Below, one piece after another: positions 22,551 through 34,799 of a DNA stretch of 64,000 bases. The stretch lies in NCBI GenBank assembly GCA_030247885.1, contig JAPDRO010000019.1:496001-560000 (forward strand), written 5' to 3'. The position numbers and the translations under genes are program-made. A model generated the notes under the pieces. That model worked only from the letters and a program-made list of their open reading frames with translations, was not told where the DNA came from and did no database searches. This stretch comes from Taxawa tesnikishii (nom. ined.). Taxonomy: Eukaryota > Ascomycota > Dothideomycetes > Dothideales. Numbering within the stretch: position 1 is the stretch's first letter; every line of letters begins with the position of its first letter.

Positions 22551-24719
22551 CTATAGGGAGTCAACACGACCCAAAAGCCACTCAAGGTGCCGATACGTGA
22601 CCCTGGGCTGGAACTGTGGCTGCATGTGTCCGCTTTGGAAGGTCTCGGCCCACATCAAGCCGCGCTCGTAATGCTGTCCACTCGTCAGCCAACAGTCCGG
22701 GATGGAAGCAACTCCAGGAGGTAAGAGCACAACGTCAAAAGGAGGGGAGGGGCGTAAGCTGGGCTCAACATACCTGGACGCCCATGATACCCTGCGGACC
22801 GTCCCAGCCGGCGGCTCCGTTTTCGGCGAAGACGGAAGCGTAGACGAGGTCCGGGGTGGTGATGTTGATGGGTGTGGATGGCTGTTCCTGGAACCCTAGT
22901 TTCCCATTCCAGGTCATCTACGGGCCCCAAGTCAGCGTCTTTGCTGGACCAAGGCGAATCCCGGTCTCCAAGGGAATAATCTGGTGGAAGAGCGGGGGTG
23001 GGGAAAATCATTCAACTCACGTTCTGGATGCTCAGCAGCGTGCCGTTGGTGATGATGATCATGTCGTAGTCACCGTTACTGACGAGCACTCTGTTCGTGG
23101 CTTCGATGACCTGCGGTAGCACGTGCTGGATTGGATCGGCGCTCGTGTCTCCCTCGCCTTCCGGACCTGCGCGACGAGATCAGCACTTGGAATGGATGCC
23201 ATGTAGCGTTTTTTGTTTGAACAATCGGACAGAAAGTGTCCATACCTGTAAGGTTGTAGCTGTTACCGACGAAGACGTTCTGGTTGGCACATTCGGCCCA
23301 ACTGACATCGAGAGGCGCGTGGATGGCTTGCTTGACATCAGTCCGGTTGAAGTAAGTCCCCTTCCCTGGGTTCTCGATCACGAGCTGAGTCGGGAAACTC
23401 AGCACGTCCATGACGATCGGACACATTTGATTGATTTCGTAAATGTTAAAGCAAGGGTTGGGGGCGAATGCGGCCTGGTCGATGAGGTCGAAGACGTCGC
23501 AAGTCGCGTTCACAGTGTGGGAATTGACTGCCGGCTGCTGCTCTGTGGGTGGGAACTTCATGTAGCGGTCGATGAAGTCGGCGTAGCCGCAGCTCTGGTG
23601 CAGGCTCTCGAGGTCGGCCATGAAGCTTGCGTTGAAGTTTAGGAGATTGTTGTTTTCTTGGACGAATGGAACCACTACGACCTCCTCTTGGACATATTCG
23701 AACGCTCCGATGCAAGGGTCGTAGACAAGGGCTCCTGTTGAGTTCGACGTCGTCAGCTTTCACTCACCCACAAGCTGCAAGGCCTTGCGGTCCTTGCGGA
23801 TAATGCGACTGACCGGAGAGGTTGTAAAACTCCGTATCATTAGCGTCGAGCATAGCAGCCGAGATATAAGGAACATAGCGGCCTGCGTAACTCTCGCCGG
23901 TGACATAGATCTTATAGTTCTTGGTACCAAAAATCTCTTGGAAGTTCTTGAAGAACTTGATAAAGTCTTGCGCGATTTGTTCTTGGGAAGTGGCATTTGG
24001 GGTGCCAATAGAGAAACCGGTACCGACAGGCTGCTCGACCCTACACAGACTTCAGCAGGTAACCACCGACGCAAGGCAAGTGTTGGTCATTCCTTACCAC
24101 AACATGTTCGTCAGGTTGACCCAACTGTATGGATTCTCGGTGGGAGCGTATGTGCCAGGCACCCAAGTGAATCTGCCGTTCTCTTGGAAGAATCCTTCCA
24201 AGGAGCTGCAACCTGGTCCTCCGTTGAGCCAGATGGTAACTTCGTCCACAGGTTCACCGATGGTGGGCTGGAAGATGAAAAAGAGCGATCGTGAGACATT
24301 GTTGTAGTCTATGGGGACAAGACCTGAGTATAGCTCGCCCAAGTCGAAGTCAACGTCTGGCAGAGACTCAACGAAGTAGGCTGTACTATGAATGAGCCGC
24401 AAGTTCTCCACATTGCTAGGGAGGTAATGCCCTCTCTCTCCGTTCGCAGACAGCCTGGGCCCCACTGTACGCACGGAGGATAGGGCCTATACAAAGAAAC
24501 CTAGTACATACACGCGGTGAAATCATTGTAGTAACGGTACTTTGGCGCGGTTGTGGTACTGTTAGTGGTGTTGGTTGCCCTCTTGCCCATTGTGTGCAAC
24601 GTCTCCTCGCGACGTTCCTTATGGGTGTGCTTCCTCTGCCCAAACTTCCCGAGGGCAAAGACATTGTTGAAGAGCAAGCATGCTGCAGCAGCAGCCACAA
24701 GTACTGGTTTAGACCACAT
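22551..24719 (-). CDS. Secreted or vacuolar serine carboxypeptidase (S10 family)
   Basis: Removes C-terminal residues from peptides. Exons (minus): 24719-24512, 24380-24098, 24040-23814, 23734-23246, 23166-23021, 22917-22774, 22673-22551. They total 1,620 nt, or 539 aa, with no frame break. The signal peptide is [20 protein letters not shown]. Family motifs are [31 protein letters not shown] (oxyanion region), nucleophile [12 protein letters not shown], Asp in [10 protein letters not shown] and His in [11 protein letters not shown]. Several N-glycosylation sequons are present (for example NLTN, NATS, NLTG). The first intron could instead end 84 nt earlier, in the same phase. A membrane anchor is absent, so this is not a Kex1 type. 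Confidence 0.9.
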
Positions 24720-25836
24720 AATGAAGGCTCTCGTCCAACAGAGGACTAACAAGGTTTCGGATCGGAAAGTTCAGACGATGGAAGAAACGGAGAACGAAGG
24801 AAACATCGTGTTTCTATACAAGAGCTCCTACCTAGCTACCTAGGTGGCTGTCTGCAAGCTCGCTCCATGTGCATGAGTGACGACAGCATGTTCGTCCCGG
24901 AAAGATGGTTACCGCATCAGCGGCGTGATAAAAATGGTTTACCCTGGGCATCCTCCTGGCAGCCTCAGTGGCAGGCAGTAGTGACAGGAAGAGCGCAAGC
25001 TGTTGCGATAGACTGCAGCAAACCAACTGATACCTGCCTATTGGGGTTTAACGGGCACATGCGTATGTATTCAGGGTGTGACCCCGGAAAACTTAGTGTT
25101 CGTACCAGCTTTTAGGCGGGCATTAGCGCAGAGTATTATCTTGACCATGTCGTGTGTTCCTGTATGGAAAGAGGAGAAACGATATGCTATCGGCTGGGAA
25201 TGTGCATGAGGACACGAGGCTTTGCTTACGCAGAACTGCAGTATACGATAAGGAATGGATTCCATCGCGCTATTGGGCGAGCTATGCGCCGCCGGATATG
25301 GCAGGTATGGAAGCCTGCCGTCGCCAGATCCTGAGGTAGAGTATGCAGACCATGCCTGAAATGTCAACAGATCTTTTCTTTCCATCGTCATGTACCGAAG
25401 GAATGCAATAGCGTAGAGCAAGTCCAAGCATGATGAGGAGATGTAGGAAGTAGAGTGCATACAGCTAGGTAGTTGGCAGGTGTTAGGTAGCACACAAGCT
25501 TGTGCCAAGGAGAAACAAGCATGGGATGACCCCGCCATCCCGAACATGTCCGCGTATCCGCGGCACCTTACTTTGTTCAGTATGGTCGATCAACGGGAGA
25601 GAGACACAATGTAACTATGCGTGTGCATTATCTACGATGCAACACGATCGCAGAAACCATGAAGCATAAGCCCACAGTAGATCTATTATGCCATTTTATG
25701 GAAAATCGGAACACAGCTTAAATTCACTGAAGCTCGGACAAAGTACAAGGCAAGCAACAATGGTGTGAGATGGAACTCCAGTAAGATTCAACTGAAGCTG
25801 AGTGCAGCAAGCATCTCAACTGAAGGCCCCTCCTGC
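24720..25836. other. Intergenic region upstream of the carboxypeptidase
   Basis: 1.1 kb between the carboxypeptidase start and the 3' end of MSN5. A 158-codon open frame on the minus strand (25071-25547) has no domain and no coding character. No repeat was seen. Confidence 0.45.
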
Positions 25837-28800
25837 TCACTTCCGCCACAAGCCAACCACTCTCCTAAGCATCCCCAAAAGATCCGCCATCCCCTCCAAC
25901 CCCGGACTTCCACCTCTCTTGATGGTCGGCTGCTGCTGCTCCACCTCCATAAACTGCTGCTGCATCGCACTTCTCTTCTGCCTGGTATCCCTCCTATCAA
26001 TCTTGCCCGCCTCATAAATGCTAACGCCTCTCACCCCTTCCAGCAAATCCAGCACAAGCACCCTTTGCTGTCTCTCACTCTCAGCCTTGCAAATACGTGC
26101 GAGGCTCCTGTCGACCTTCTCCGCCTGCATATCCGGCAGCGAGAGCAGCACGGCACGCGGCGTGGACGTCCGCGGGGAGTAGTTGGAGATGATGTTAGCG
26201 ATGAGATTGGCGAGATCACGCTGCACATCCGTAAAGTAGGGTTCGTTGAGCGAGAGGATAGAGGCTTGAAGCACTTCGGTGCAAATGAATTCGCGCACAG
26301 AGGACGAGTCGACATCGTCGCGGAGAAAGGTCGGTACCATGGATCGCATTACGCGGCAGATTGTGGTGCAGCAGCGGGAGTCGCGCATGCGGAGCGCGTG
26401 GGTGCAAAATAGGATGAGCGGCTCGAGGATCGTGGCGTCTGATAAGACGAGGTTGCGTAGGGAAGCCTTGTTCTGCCCTTCGAGGCCTCCATCTGGATTC
26501 TTTCAGCGCAAGGTGGGAGAGCTTCTGCGGAGAGGTCACTTACCTGTACGGCGGTGGTCTAGTAATGTGGACACGAAAGTCACCATGGAATATGTCATAG
26601 CCCGTAGGATGCTCTCGTTCTTCATCTCGTCGCCGAGTTGATCGTCCTCCGTAGTTTGCTGTTTGACCTTTTCGATCGCCTCCCATTCGGCGCTGATCTT
26701 GGCGTCCAACTGGACGAAGAACGGCACCAGCAAAGGCGGTAGAAAATAGCGCCTATGGATCGGCGGACATCTATCAACCAACTTTTCCACGAGGGACAGC
26801 AGCCTTGTCAGGTGGTGTGTCGACAATGCCTGACATCCAGTGAACAAGGCGTCTGCGAGCGGTTGCGGCAACTCTCGCAAGCCATAGAATTGTTCCTCGA
26901 AGCGCGTCATACCGTGGATGATATGATAAGATGCGTCACGTATCTGCCTGGGTGCGCCTCGGACTGTGGAAGCGAATCCCTCGTATGTGAACGCGCTTGA
27001 GTTGATGCGAGCATAGAAATCGTCTCTGCTTTCGCTTGAGATGCCTGATTGCCAAAATCTATCGACGAGCATCTTCTGCACAACTAACTGCAACTCGGGT
27101 GGCAAGTGTGTCCATCTGCCTGGATCTGAAAAGGCTGTTGCATGCCTGTCTGGGTGTCAGCACTTTTCACGTAGAAGATGTTAGTTACCGTACTTGAGCA
27201 TGGCTAGGAGGTTGGGCAGAATTGCTTGGATCACAGGAGCCCAGACTGCGGCACCGATATCATACTGCAGTGAGCCTTCCTTGAGCTTCTCAGTGGATGC
27301 ACCGAGCATAGAGTTCGTCATCCTAAGCGGTAATTGCTGAAGCAGTCAGCAGCACGTCAAGTTATCCGTAAGACAGCACGCACAGAAGTTTTTGCATTGA
27401 TACTCGCTTGTAAATCACGGCCCTGTTGATCCAGTAGCGCTTTGTCCCAAGATGCCGCCTCGTTGAATCTGCTTGAGGAGATGTAATCTGGGACCGCCTC
27501 GAGACCTACTAGTCCGCAAAATCTGGAAAACTCAGCAAGCGCAGCCGTAAGCTGTGGGTCCTGCCAGGCACTAACAACTGGCCGAAGCATCTCTTGAAGG
27601 CGAGTTACCCGAACCTGCTGGTCGAGGACTGAAGAACGATGGACTATGATGAACAAAAATGCCCGGAAGCCCCATCTCACGCGGTTGTCGCTCACTTCGC
27701 TATCCGGCATGTTGATGATTTTGGTTTCAAGCTCGCTGTAAACGTCCGTGAGGTAATCAGGGAATGTGATGGCGACTCTTTGAAGTTCTTGCATCCGGGC
27801 GCTTTGGAACAACTTGACCGATTCCGAATACTCCGGGCGAGATGGGTCGTCAGGAATGTTCATGTTGAATAGATAATTCAACGTGGCTAAAGCGATATCC
27901 GATTGAGCTGGTAATATCCGAGTAACGATGTGCACGACGGCTTGCAAACAGATACGAGCCACCTCTGGGTTCTGACATGGATTGCCAATGATGGTACCAC
28001 ACCACTCTCGAAGTTTTGCAAGTACAACCTCACGAACTTCTTGTACGGAAGAGGCAACTGTGCCCTTAGAACTCTCCTGGTAGTTGACTGCGAGCCATTG
28101 CATAAATCCGTTTATAGCACTCCTGACCACTGAAAGCTGTGCGTCGAATTGAAGCACAGGCAAGGCGTTCTTTGAAAATGCGGAAGCTGGTTATATGATT
28201 AGCCTGCTCGTCCCAATCCGTACGCAACTACCTACTGTTAGAGGAAGGGCCCAAAGTTTCCGAGACCTTCTGAAGCATCGACGCGGACTCATCCAAAATG
28301 TATTCCAGTGACTCCCGGGGACTGTCTGGCCGATGGTCTCTATTATTGAAACACAATAACGTCTGTAGTTGCCGAGGAATGCGTGCAGCTCTGGCAGATT
28401 CTCGAAGTCCTCATTCAGATAAAGCATGGCAGGATCCTGGGAATCTGCAGGTAGCGATTCGTACTTCAGCATCCTTGCAGTGCAGATTTGTACGAACAGG
28501 CCTGCCCGCTGATTTATGATTTTGGCAACAGGCGAATCCTGCGGTTGAAGTAGCCTAGTAAAGCTGTGCAAGATCGGGATGGACACAAGCAGACTTTGAG
28601 ACTGGAAGACAGACAGCAGCAGGTCGAGGAACGCAAACCTTTCGGCCTCCCCTTCTAGGAGCTGTGGGTTCTGGGCTGCAGCATCGCCAAGTATCGAGAG
28701 CATCTAAACTGTCAACTTAGACATGCCGTAAATAAGAACATGGTCGACGCACCTCTGCAAGCTTTTTCTGAGCGGTATACTTCGGCTCATCAACATCATC

Positions 28801-29854
28801 TGCACTGGTTTGCCACGAGGAGAACACATTGTTAGTTAGCGCAATGCGATCTTGCCGCAAAGGGAACTTCATAATTTGACACCAGGTGTCGTGGAAATGA
28901 GAGTTGTACGGCCGACTGATAACAGAGAAAAGGACTTCGATGGCCGCCTACCTGACTTTAGCTTAAGCACCCAGTGTAAATCAAGGATCCCCATACCGTC
29001 TGGACGGCTATATTGGAAGACGCGAGAGCCTGAAAGAGACATTCCATTACTCCAGCTTCTATCAAGGCCTCGAGGCTGACCCACACCACTGTTGGCTTGA
29101 GAGAATTGAGGGTCTTCAGAGTGCATTCCAGAACAGCATTGTCCGATTGCGCCGATATACACGCAGAAAGAAAGTCCGACAAACGCACAAGCCAACCTTC
29201 TTGGTGATAACGGACGTCCTGGGCATTACCACGAGCTTCAAGATGTTTGGCGTAGAGTCCAGCTGGGATAATGATCTCGTTCAAGGACTGCCCCAGCGTT
29301 TCCTGACGGAGACCTGCGATAGGGTCTTCTTTGTTGCAGATGTCGTCCGAAAGGCAGTCCAGGATATACAGCACTAGGACACGATAAGGAACCTGCTTGC
29401 TGGAGTCTGCCGTCTCCCACATGGCAACAAGCATTTCGTCCATATTCATCCATTCTCCTGCCCAGCATCGTTTTGCAACCTCGACCCAGAGGTGCCCCAC
29501 CTTGTTGCGAAGATAGAGCGCATCCTCTTGCTGTACATCTCTTGCGAGGTTGATCACCCATCCCCGCAATATGCTAGCTTGTTCTTCACTGTAGTCTTCC
29601 CAGCGATATCTGATCCCGTACTCCAGCAGGGACAGTCCGAAGTGACGAACCGCAGCTTGTTGTGAGCGATCGTTGGCCAGGCTGAAGCCATTTTGAGGCG
29701 CATCAGGTCGCTTCTTAGTGGCTTCAAGGTACTGCAAGGCTGATTGGCGTGCTGAGTTGGTAGAGCGTGGGTTGTAGGTCGCTTCCAAAGCGTAGGTTAT
29801 GTGAGCGAGCTCATCATTCGCCGGATCGTTTGCAGTCGCCGACTGGCCGTCCAT
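25837..29854 (-). CDS. MSN5: Karyopherin MSN5 / exportin-5 family
   Basis: Ran-dependent nuclear transport receptor; yeast Msn5 exports phosphoproteins and imports RPA. Exons (minus): 29854-28997, 28947-28753, 28703-28236, 28186-27384, 27336-27189, 27134-26544, 26438-25837. The N-terminal importin-beta-like helices begin at TYALEATYNPRSTNSARQSA, followed by VRHFGLSLLEYGIRYRW. Helical repeat sequence runs throughout, with RRYCVSIIETI and LPVLQFDAQLSVVRSAI mid-protein and the variable tail near LEGMADLLGML. One frame break occurs at GGGG 28317-28320 (expected VPRESLEYILDESASM). One base restores about 1,221 codons. An in-frame start at 30040 is possible, but the ATG at 29854 fits better. Divergent from the GH5 gene. 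Confidence 0.87.
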
Positions 29855-30888
29855 TTCTGGAAGTTGTGTTGCGCGCTTCCAGGAAGGATATGTTTCAAGG
29901 AAGGCAGTGGGAACTAGGCGGAGGAAGAGAACCTCCAGAAAAGCGTGTGTCCGAGTCTCATATCTGGGCTTGACATAGGCAGCAAAGAGCCTTTCTCGAA
30001 CACCGATTGCGCGGGCTGACGGAAGGAGGGTGAAATGCACAGGCTGCGAACCAATCAGGAAAGAAAATCTAATCCATCAGAAACGCGACAGCACGTGTCG
30101 CTAATTGCTTGCATAAGTACGGATACATAGCTTCACTCATCCACAGTATTCATACGAAACTTCCAGCGATCGTCCGAGTCAACAGACTGCGTCACGAAGC
30201 GGGTACAATGCTGCAGGAAGCTCTTGCTATGGAGTATACTATGCCTTAGTCGACGCTTCACCTTCCCTATTTCGAACAGGACCTCCTGTCGATACCTGGA
30301 TTATTTGCATTACTATACTTCGCTTTGGTGATGGTCTGCTTGAATCACAGAGAAACGTATTCAACACGGTGCATACGCTTTGTTTCTAGTCCTCTCGTCC
30401 TTTAGATATATCTTCGCCGACTGCATGTACTAAGCGGCGCGGCTAAGAAAGTGTGGAGGGAACGCGCAAAGAGCGTGTCATTGGCGAATACGGTGCAGAT
30501 CTGATGGGTTATCCGCATCTGTTGTGCTAAAGTCCCATCATATATGGTGCCGCACCGTATTCGGCTTTCGTTCGTGGCTGTCGTTGATGACGCGCTTGCA
30601 TTGAGCGTGGAGAGTGGTGTACCAAGCACATCCCACGTACATTATAAAACTGCACTCGTGACACCTACCACATACTCTGGCTTGCAAGAACCAGCCCTCT
30701 AACATAGTGTAGCAGTTCCGCAGAACATTCAAACAACCGGGTTTCACCTATTCGGTTCAAGCTCTCACTGACCGTCACCGTATACAGCCCGCTTGGAGGC
30801 GGCCGACTAGACTCGGAGCACAATCTTTCGGAAGAGGGCGTTAATCGCACTCGGCCAGTGTCCTTCTACATTGCATAAAACCGCCCTC
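29855..30888. promoter_or_regulatory. Divergent upstream region of MSN5 and the GH5 glucosidase
   Basis: About 1 kb between outward-facing starts. The first 186 bp upstream of 29854 stay open in the MSN5 frame, so a longer N-terminus cannot be fully excluded. No other coding region or repeat is supported. Confidence 0.45.
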
Positions 30889-33262
30889 ATGGCGCCGCTA
30901 CGCCTCCGAGTGGATGGGGCGACCTTCAGAGACCAGAACAACCGCGAAGTCACCCTTCACGGCATAAACGTAGCGGCCGATGCGAAGTTTCCAGCTCGAC
31001 CCGATCAGTGTTCGCATATCAAGGAGAACTTTTTCGATGGCGACAACGTATCCTTCGTCGGCCGGCCCTTCTCGGTAGATGAAGCGCATACGCACTTCGC
31101 GCGGTTAAAGAGATACGGCTACAACACGATCAGATACGTCTTCACTTGGGAAGCGATTGAGGCAGCAGGGCCCGGGAGATATGACGAGGAATGGATACAA
31201 CACACCATACAGATCCTACGGTTGGCAAAGGACTACGGCTTCTATATCTTCATGGATCCCCATCAAGATGTGTGGTCGAGATTTACTGGTGGCTCCGGAG
31301 CGCCCATGTGGACCATATATGCATGCGGTCTGAATCCGGAGGCCTTTCTTGCCACCCAAGCTGCCATTGTGCATAACACATGGCCGAATCCTGCCGAGTT
31401 CCCGAAAATGATTTGGGCGACGAACTACACCAGATTGGCGGCCCAGACCATCCTGACGCTGTTCTTTGGCGGCAAGGACTTTGCACCAAAAGCCATCATT
31501 GACGGCAAGAACATCCAGGATTATCTGCAAGACCATTTCATCGCGGCTTGCAAGCACCTTGCGCAAAGGATACACGAAGCTGGGGATCTCGAGCACGATG
31601 TGATCATAGGATGGGAGAGCATGAACGAGCCGAATAGAGGGTACATTGGTTGGCAAGACCTTTCTGTCATTCCTTCTGATCAGAAGATGCAAAAGGGACT
31701 TCGCCAACGGGCTGGCAGGCAATGTTGACAGGTTCCGGCAAGGCGGTGGAAGTGCCTACCTGGGAGTTCGGAGGGTTGGGTCCGTACAAGTCAGGGACAG
31801 AGCTGGTAGATCCGAAAGGGCAGATCGCATGGTTACCTGCAGACTACGACGACTCTCACTATGGCTGGAAAAGAGATCCGGGATGGAAGCTCGGCGAATG
31901 TCTTTGGGCGCAACACGGCGTCTGGGATCCGAAAAAGGACGCTCTATTGAAGAAAGACTATTTTGCAAAGCACCCCGTATCAGGCGAGAAAATCACTCTC
32001 GAATACTACACTAACCATTTCTTTATGAATCACTACCGCAACTATACCAAAGCCATCAGAAGCATTTTCCCCGAATCGATCATGTTCTGCCAGTCCTCAC
32101 CCTTCGAGATACCTCCGTCAATCAAGGGTACTCCTGATGATGATCCTAACATGGTCTTCGCGGCGCACTTCTACGATGGCATTACTCTAATGACCAAGAA
32201 ATGGTGAGCTCAAGGTCGCGCTTGGCAAAGTTCCCCTGCTGATGTCTGCTCATAGGAATCGCTTCTGGAATGTGGACGTATTTGGCATTCTTCGCGGACG
32301 GTACCTGAGTCCAGCTTTCGCAGTCAAAATCGGCGAGACTGCCATCAGAAATTGCTTCCGCGATCAACTAGCAGCCATGAAGAAGGAGGGAATAGACTAC
32401 ATGGGCAATCATCCATGTGTTTTCACGGAAATAGGTATACCCTACGACATGGACGACAAGTATGCGTACAAGACTGGCGACTACACTAGCCAGACCTTGG
32501 CCATGGACGCAAACCATTACGCCTTGGAGGGTTGTGGGGCAGCTGGGTTCACTCTGTGGACCTACGTAGCTTCGGTATGGGCCTCTATCGTGTCTTCTCC
32601 AAAATCACAGCTGACAGCCACAGAACAACCATTACTGGGGCGATAACTGGAACGGAGAAGATCTCTCCATCTTCTCCGTGGATGACCGACAGCTACCCCT
32701 ATCCCCATCAGCCAACGCATCTAAAGCCTCTCTCGATCCCGCCTCCCCATCCTTCTCCCAAAGCAGAACGTCAAGCGACCTCGCAGTATCACCCGGCAAC
32801 CTCCAGAAAACTCTCTCCGTGGATCAGATGAGTTCCACACCCGGTCCCTCCGTCGACGGCGACCACCCCGGCTTCCGCGCCGCAGAAGCTTACGTTCGAC
32901 CCACACCTATTGCCACGCACGGCGTCCTTTTGACGCACGGTTTCGACCTCCGCAATTGCGTCTTCACAATGTCGCTCAGTGCATCGAGCTCCACGCCCGA
33001 GGATGCACCCACGGAGATCTTCTTGCCCGAGTACCATTTTCCGCCAGGAAGCACTGAGATTGAGGTCAGCGGTGGAAAGTGGACCATCAGTGTGGACGAT
33101 GCAGACGGTGGGCTGTGTCAGAGACTGAGGTGGTGGCATGCGGAGGGCGAGCAGAAGTTAACAGCCAAGGGCGTCAAAAGGAGACAGGGCATGACGATCG
33201 GGCAAGAGGATGATGATGGCTATCTGGAACAGTGCAAGCAGAAGGGGTGCACTGTGATGTGA
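30889..33262 (+). CDS. GH5 glycolipid beta-glucosidase (EGCrP2/Egh1-like sterylglucosidase)
   Basis: Family GH5 subfamily 12 members hydrolyse ergosteryl-glucoside and glucosylceramide on internal membranes. Exons 30889-32203, 32256-32574 and 32624-33262. No signal peptide: the start reads MAPLRLRVDGATFRDQNNRE. TIM-barrel landmarks are HGINVAADAKFP, YNTIRYVFTWEAIE, IFMDPHQDVWSRFTGG, the acid/base Glu in GWESMNEPNRGY and the nucleophile Glu in CVFTEIGIPYDM. A C-terminal beta domain follows a Ser-rich linker (SPSFSQSRTSSDLAVSP). The frame breaks near 31698 (GGGACTT, one A short of the expected KGTSPTGWQAM). Adding it gives 757 codons. The last four residues are CTVM, a CaaX-like end. Confidence 0.87.
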
Positions 33263-33780
33263 GCGAAGTGTAAGCCTCCGGTACTGATCCTGCCGCCTCG
33301 ATCATCTGTTTCTGTCTAGGAGTTCATGCATGTTGAGCGAGTTTTGCGTTTGTTTTTCGGGCGCTTGTCGTCCCTAAGAGTTCGGCATGAGTACTACTCC
33401 TAGTCTGCTACCTTCTCGTATCGAGACTTGGACGCGCACCAAGGCATTTGGACGCTCCTCGGGGCCTTAATAACCGAGATTTACCGATACTCTACTTGCC
33501 TTTCACCTGAGCTTTGCTTGCTTCACTCGCGCTTTACTCAAGCTTGATGTGAATTCTACTTTAGCTTTACTCGCCAACTATGCAGGACTGTAGACACAAC
33601 GATGGAGAACAGGAAACATCTTGGAGTTTGTTACACGAGCAAGCAAGATTCGATTGAGCAACTAGCCCGACCGCATCCACAAAAAGCTCTTTCTCTCCCG
33701 TCAACAGAGGCAGCATTACCAACCTCATTGCTCAAACTTCACTGCACATTGTCTGCTTCACTCCGTTTTCCAGACACAGC
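33263..33780. other. Intergenic region with a degenerate AGCTTTACT-type repeat
   Basis: Between GH5 and a small protein gene. At 33505-33572 the unit AGCTTTACT recurs in diverged form (GAGCTTTGCT, GCTTCACT, GCTTTACT, AGCTTTACT), resembling the block at 22252-22328. Rest unremarkable. Confidence 0.45.
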
Positions 33781-33992
33781 ATGTCATCCGACAACAACTC
33801 CAGCCCCGAACAACCCCCAGGTGGGACGCTAGCCGCAGCCAGTCGACCCGGGCAAAGAGCGGCGACACAAGCTCTTCCGGCACCACAACTACAGCGCAGA
33901 GCAATGGGACGAATGCCAAAGGGAACTCAGACGTCAATGGTGGAGGGAAGAAGATCAAGGCGCCTTTTGGCTCAAGAGTATCTCAAGAGTAG
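33781..33992 (+). CDS. Small hydrophilic protein, unrecognised
   Basis: The ATG at 33781 opens MSSDNNSSPEQPP. After the C5 run at 33814-33818 the frame one base to the left reads RWDASRSQSTRAKSGD, then a Thr/Ser/Gly/Asn-rich part and GGGKKIKAPFGSRVSQE before a TAG at 33990-33992. One missing C gives a 70-aa protein. The original frame instead runs 73 codons to 34002 with less natural composition. Small disordered proteins ending in a basic APFGSRVSQ-like motif are common in ascomycetes, but I cannot name this one. Confidence 0.4.
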
Positions 33993-34799
33993 TTTGACTT
34001 GATGACAACAAAGGCTGCTGTTGACGGGCCGACAGCCGGAGCTAGCGCAGGAAGGATATGCGGGACGTGAAGCTTGAGCACGACCATAGACCGAGATCGT
34101 TGTCGTGCTCAGTTGGAGGGAACACCGATGTCTTGTGCTGAGAGATGGTGGTTTCTGTGGGGAGTGCTGAAACAGGTAGATCGTGTACTTCATGCAAGGC
34201 TGCCTTATGAGTGGGGAGCGTTCCATCAAGGATGATGCGTTTGCCTCTTACTTCGAAACTTGATTGTCGGATGTGACAAACAGAAGGGAAGGAATTTCTA
34301 GCTCGGCCCTTGCTTTGCCTGGTCGGTAAAGGCTTAGGGATCGTGGTCCTTCGTGGATTTTGGAGGGAATCTGCTCTCAAGCGAAGCCGGAAAGGCGAAG
34401 CGATGCAAATAAGGTGAAGGTGAAAGCAATGGATGGACGAAGCATTCTGTCTTCGCTTCTTTCGGTTGCTTGACCTGCTTTTTCAAGCATCGTCTGGTCC
34501 TTGAAAGCTCAACGACGCCCGATCCTTCGACAGCATTCAGTCCAGTGACTTTGACGCGGCTTGCGACTTTTCGAGTACCTTGGTAGAAGTGGAAGGATCG
34601 CGCTGCTTTATGTCGTATCGGTGTCTGTCTTCGTTGTTCGGGGAATGCGTATCGACAAATGGCTTTGGACAATCTGTCATACCCTCATGAAGTCGAGTAT
34701 TATCAGACAGTGCCAGTCCTGCAAGGTCACCCAGCGCGCATTGCTTTCCGTGAGATTCATTTTCCAAGCGTCGAATGAGCTAGTCTCTTCGCTGAGGGA
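33993..34799. other. Intergenic region
   Basis: Open frames on the minus strand (34042-34767) overlap in different phases and show no domain. An AAGGTGAAGGTGAAAG low-complexity patch lies near 34410. No supported gene. Confidence 0.4.

Noticed and set aside
25071-25547. 158-codon minus-strand frame upstream of the carboxypeptidase
   Set aside because: Composition rich in Cys/His/Ser without pattern, no domain; probably chance.
25765-26412. 215-codon plus-strand frame
   Set aside because: Antisense of the last MSN5 exon; low-complexity Leu/His/Pro composition and no motif.
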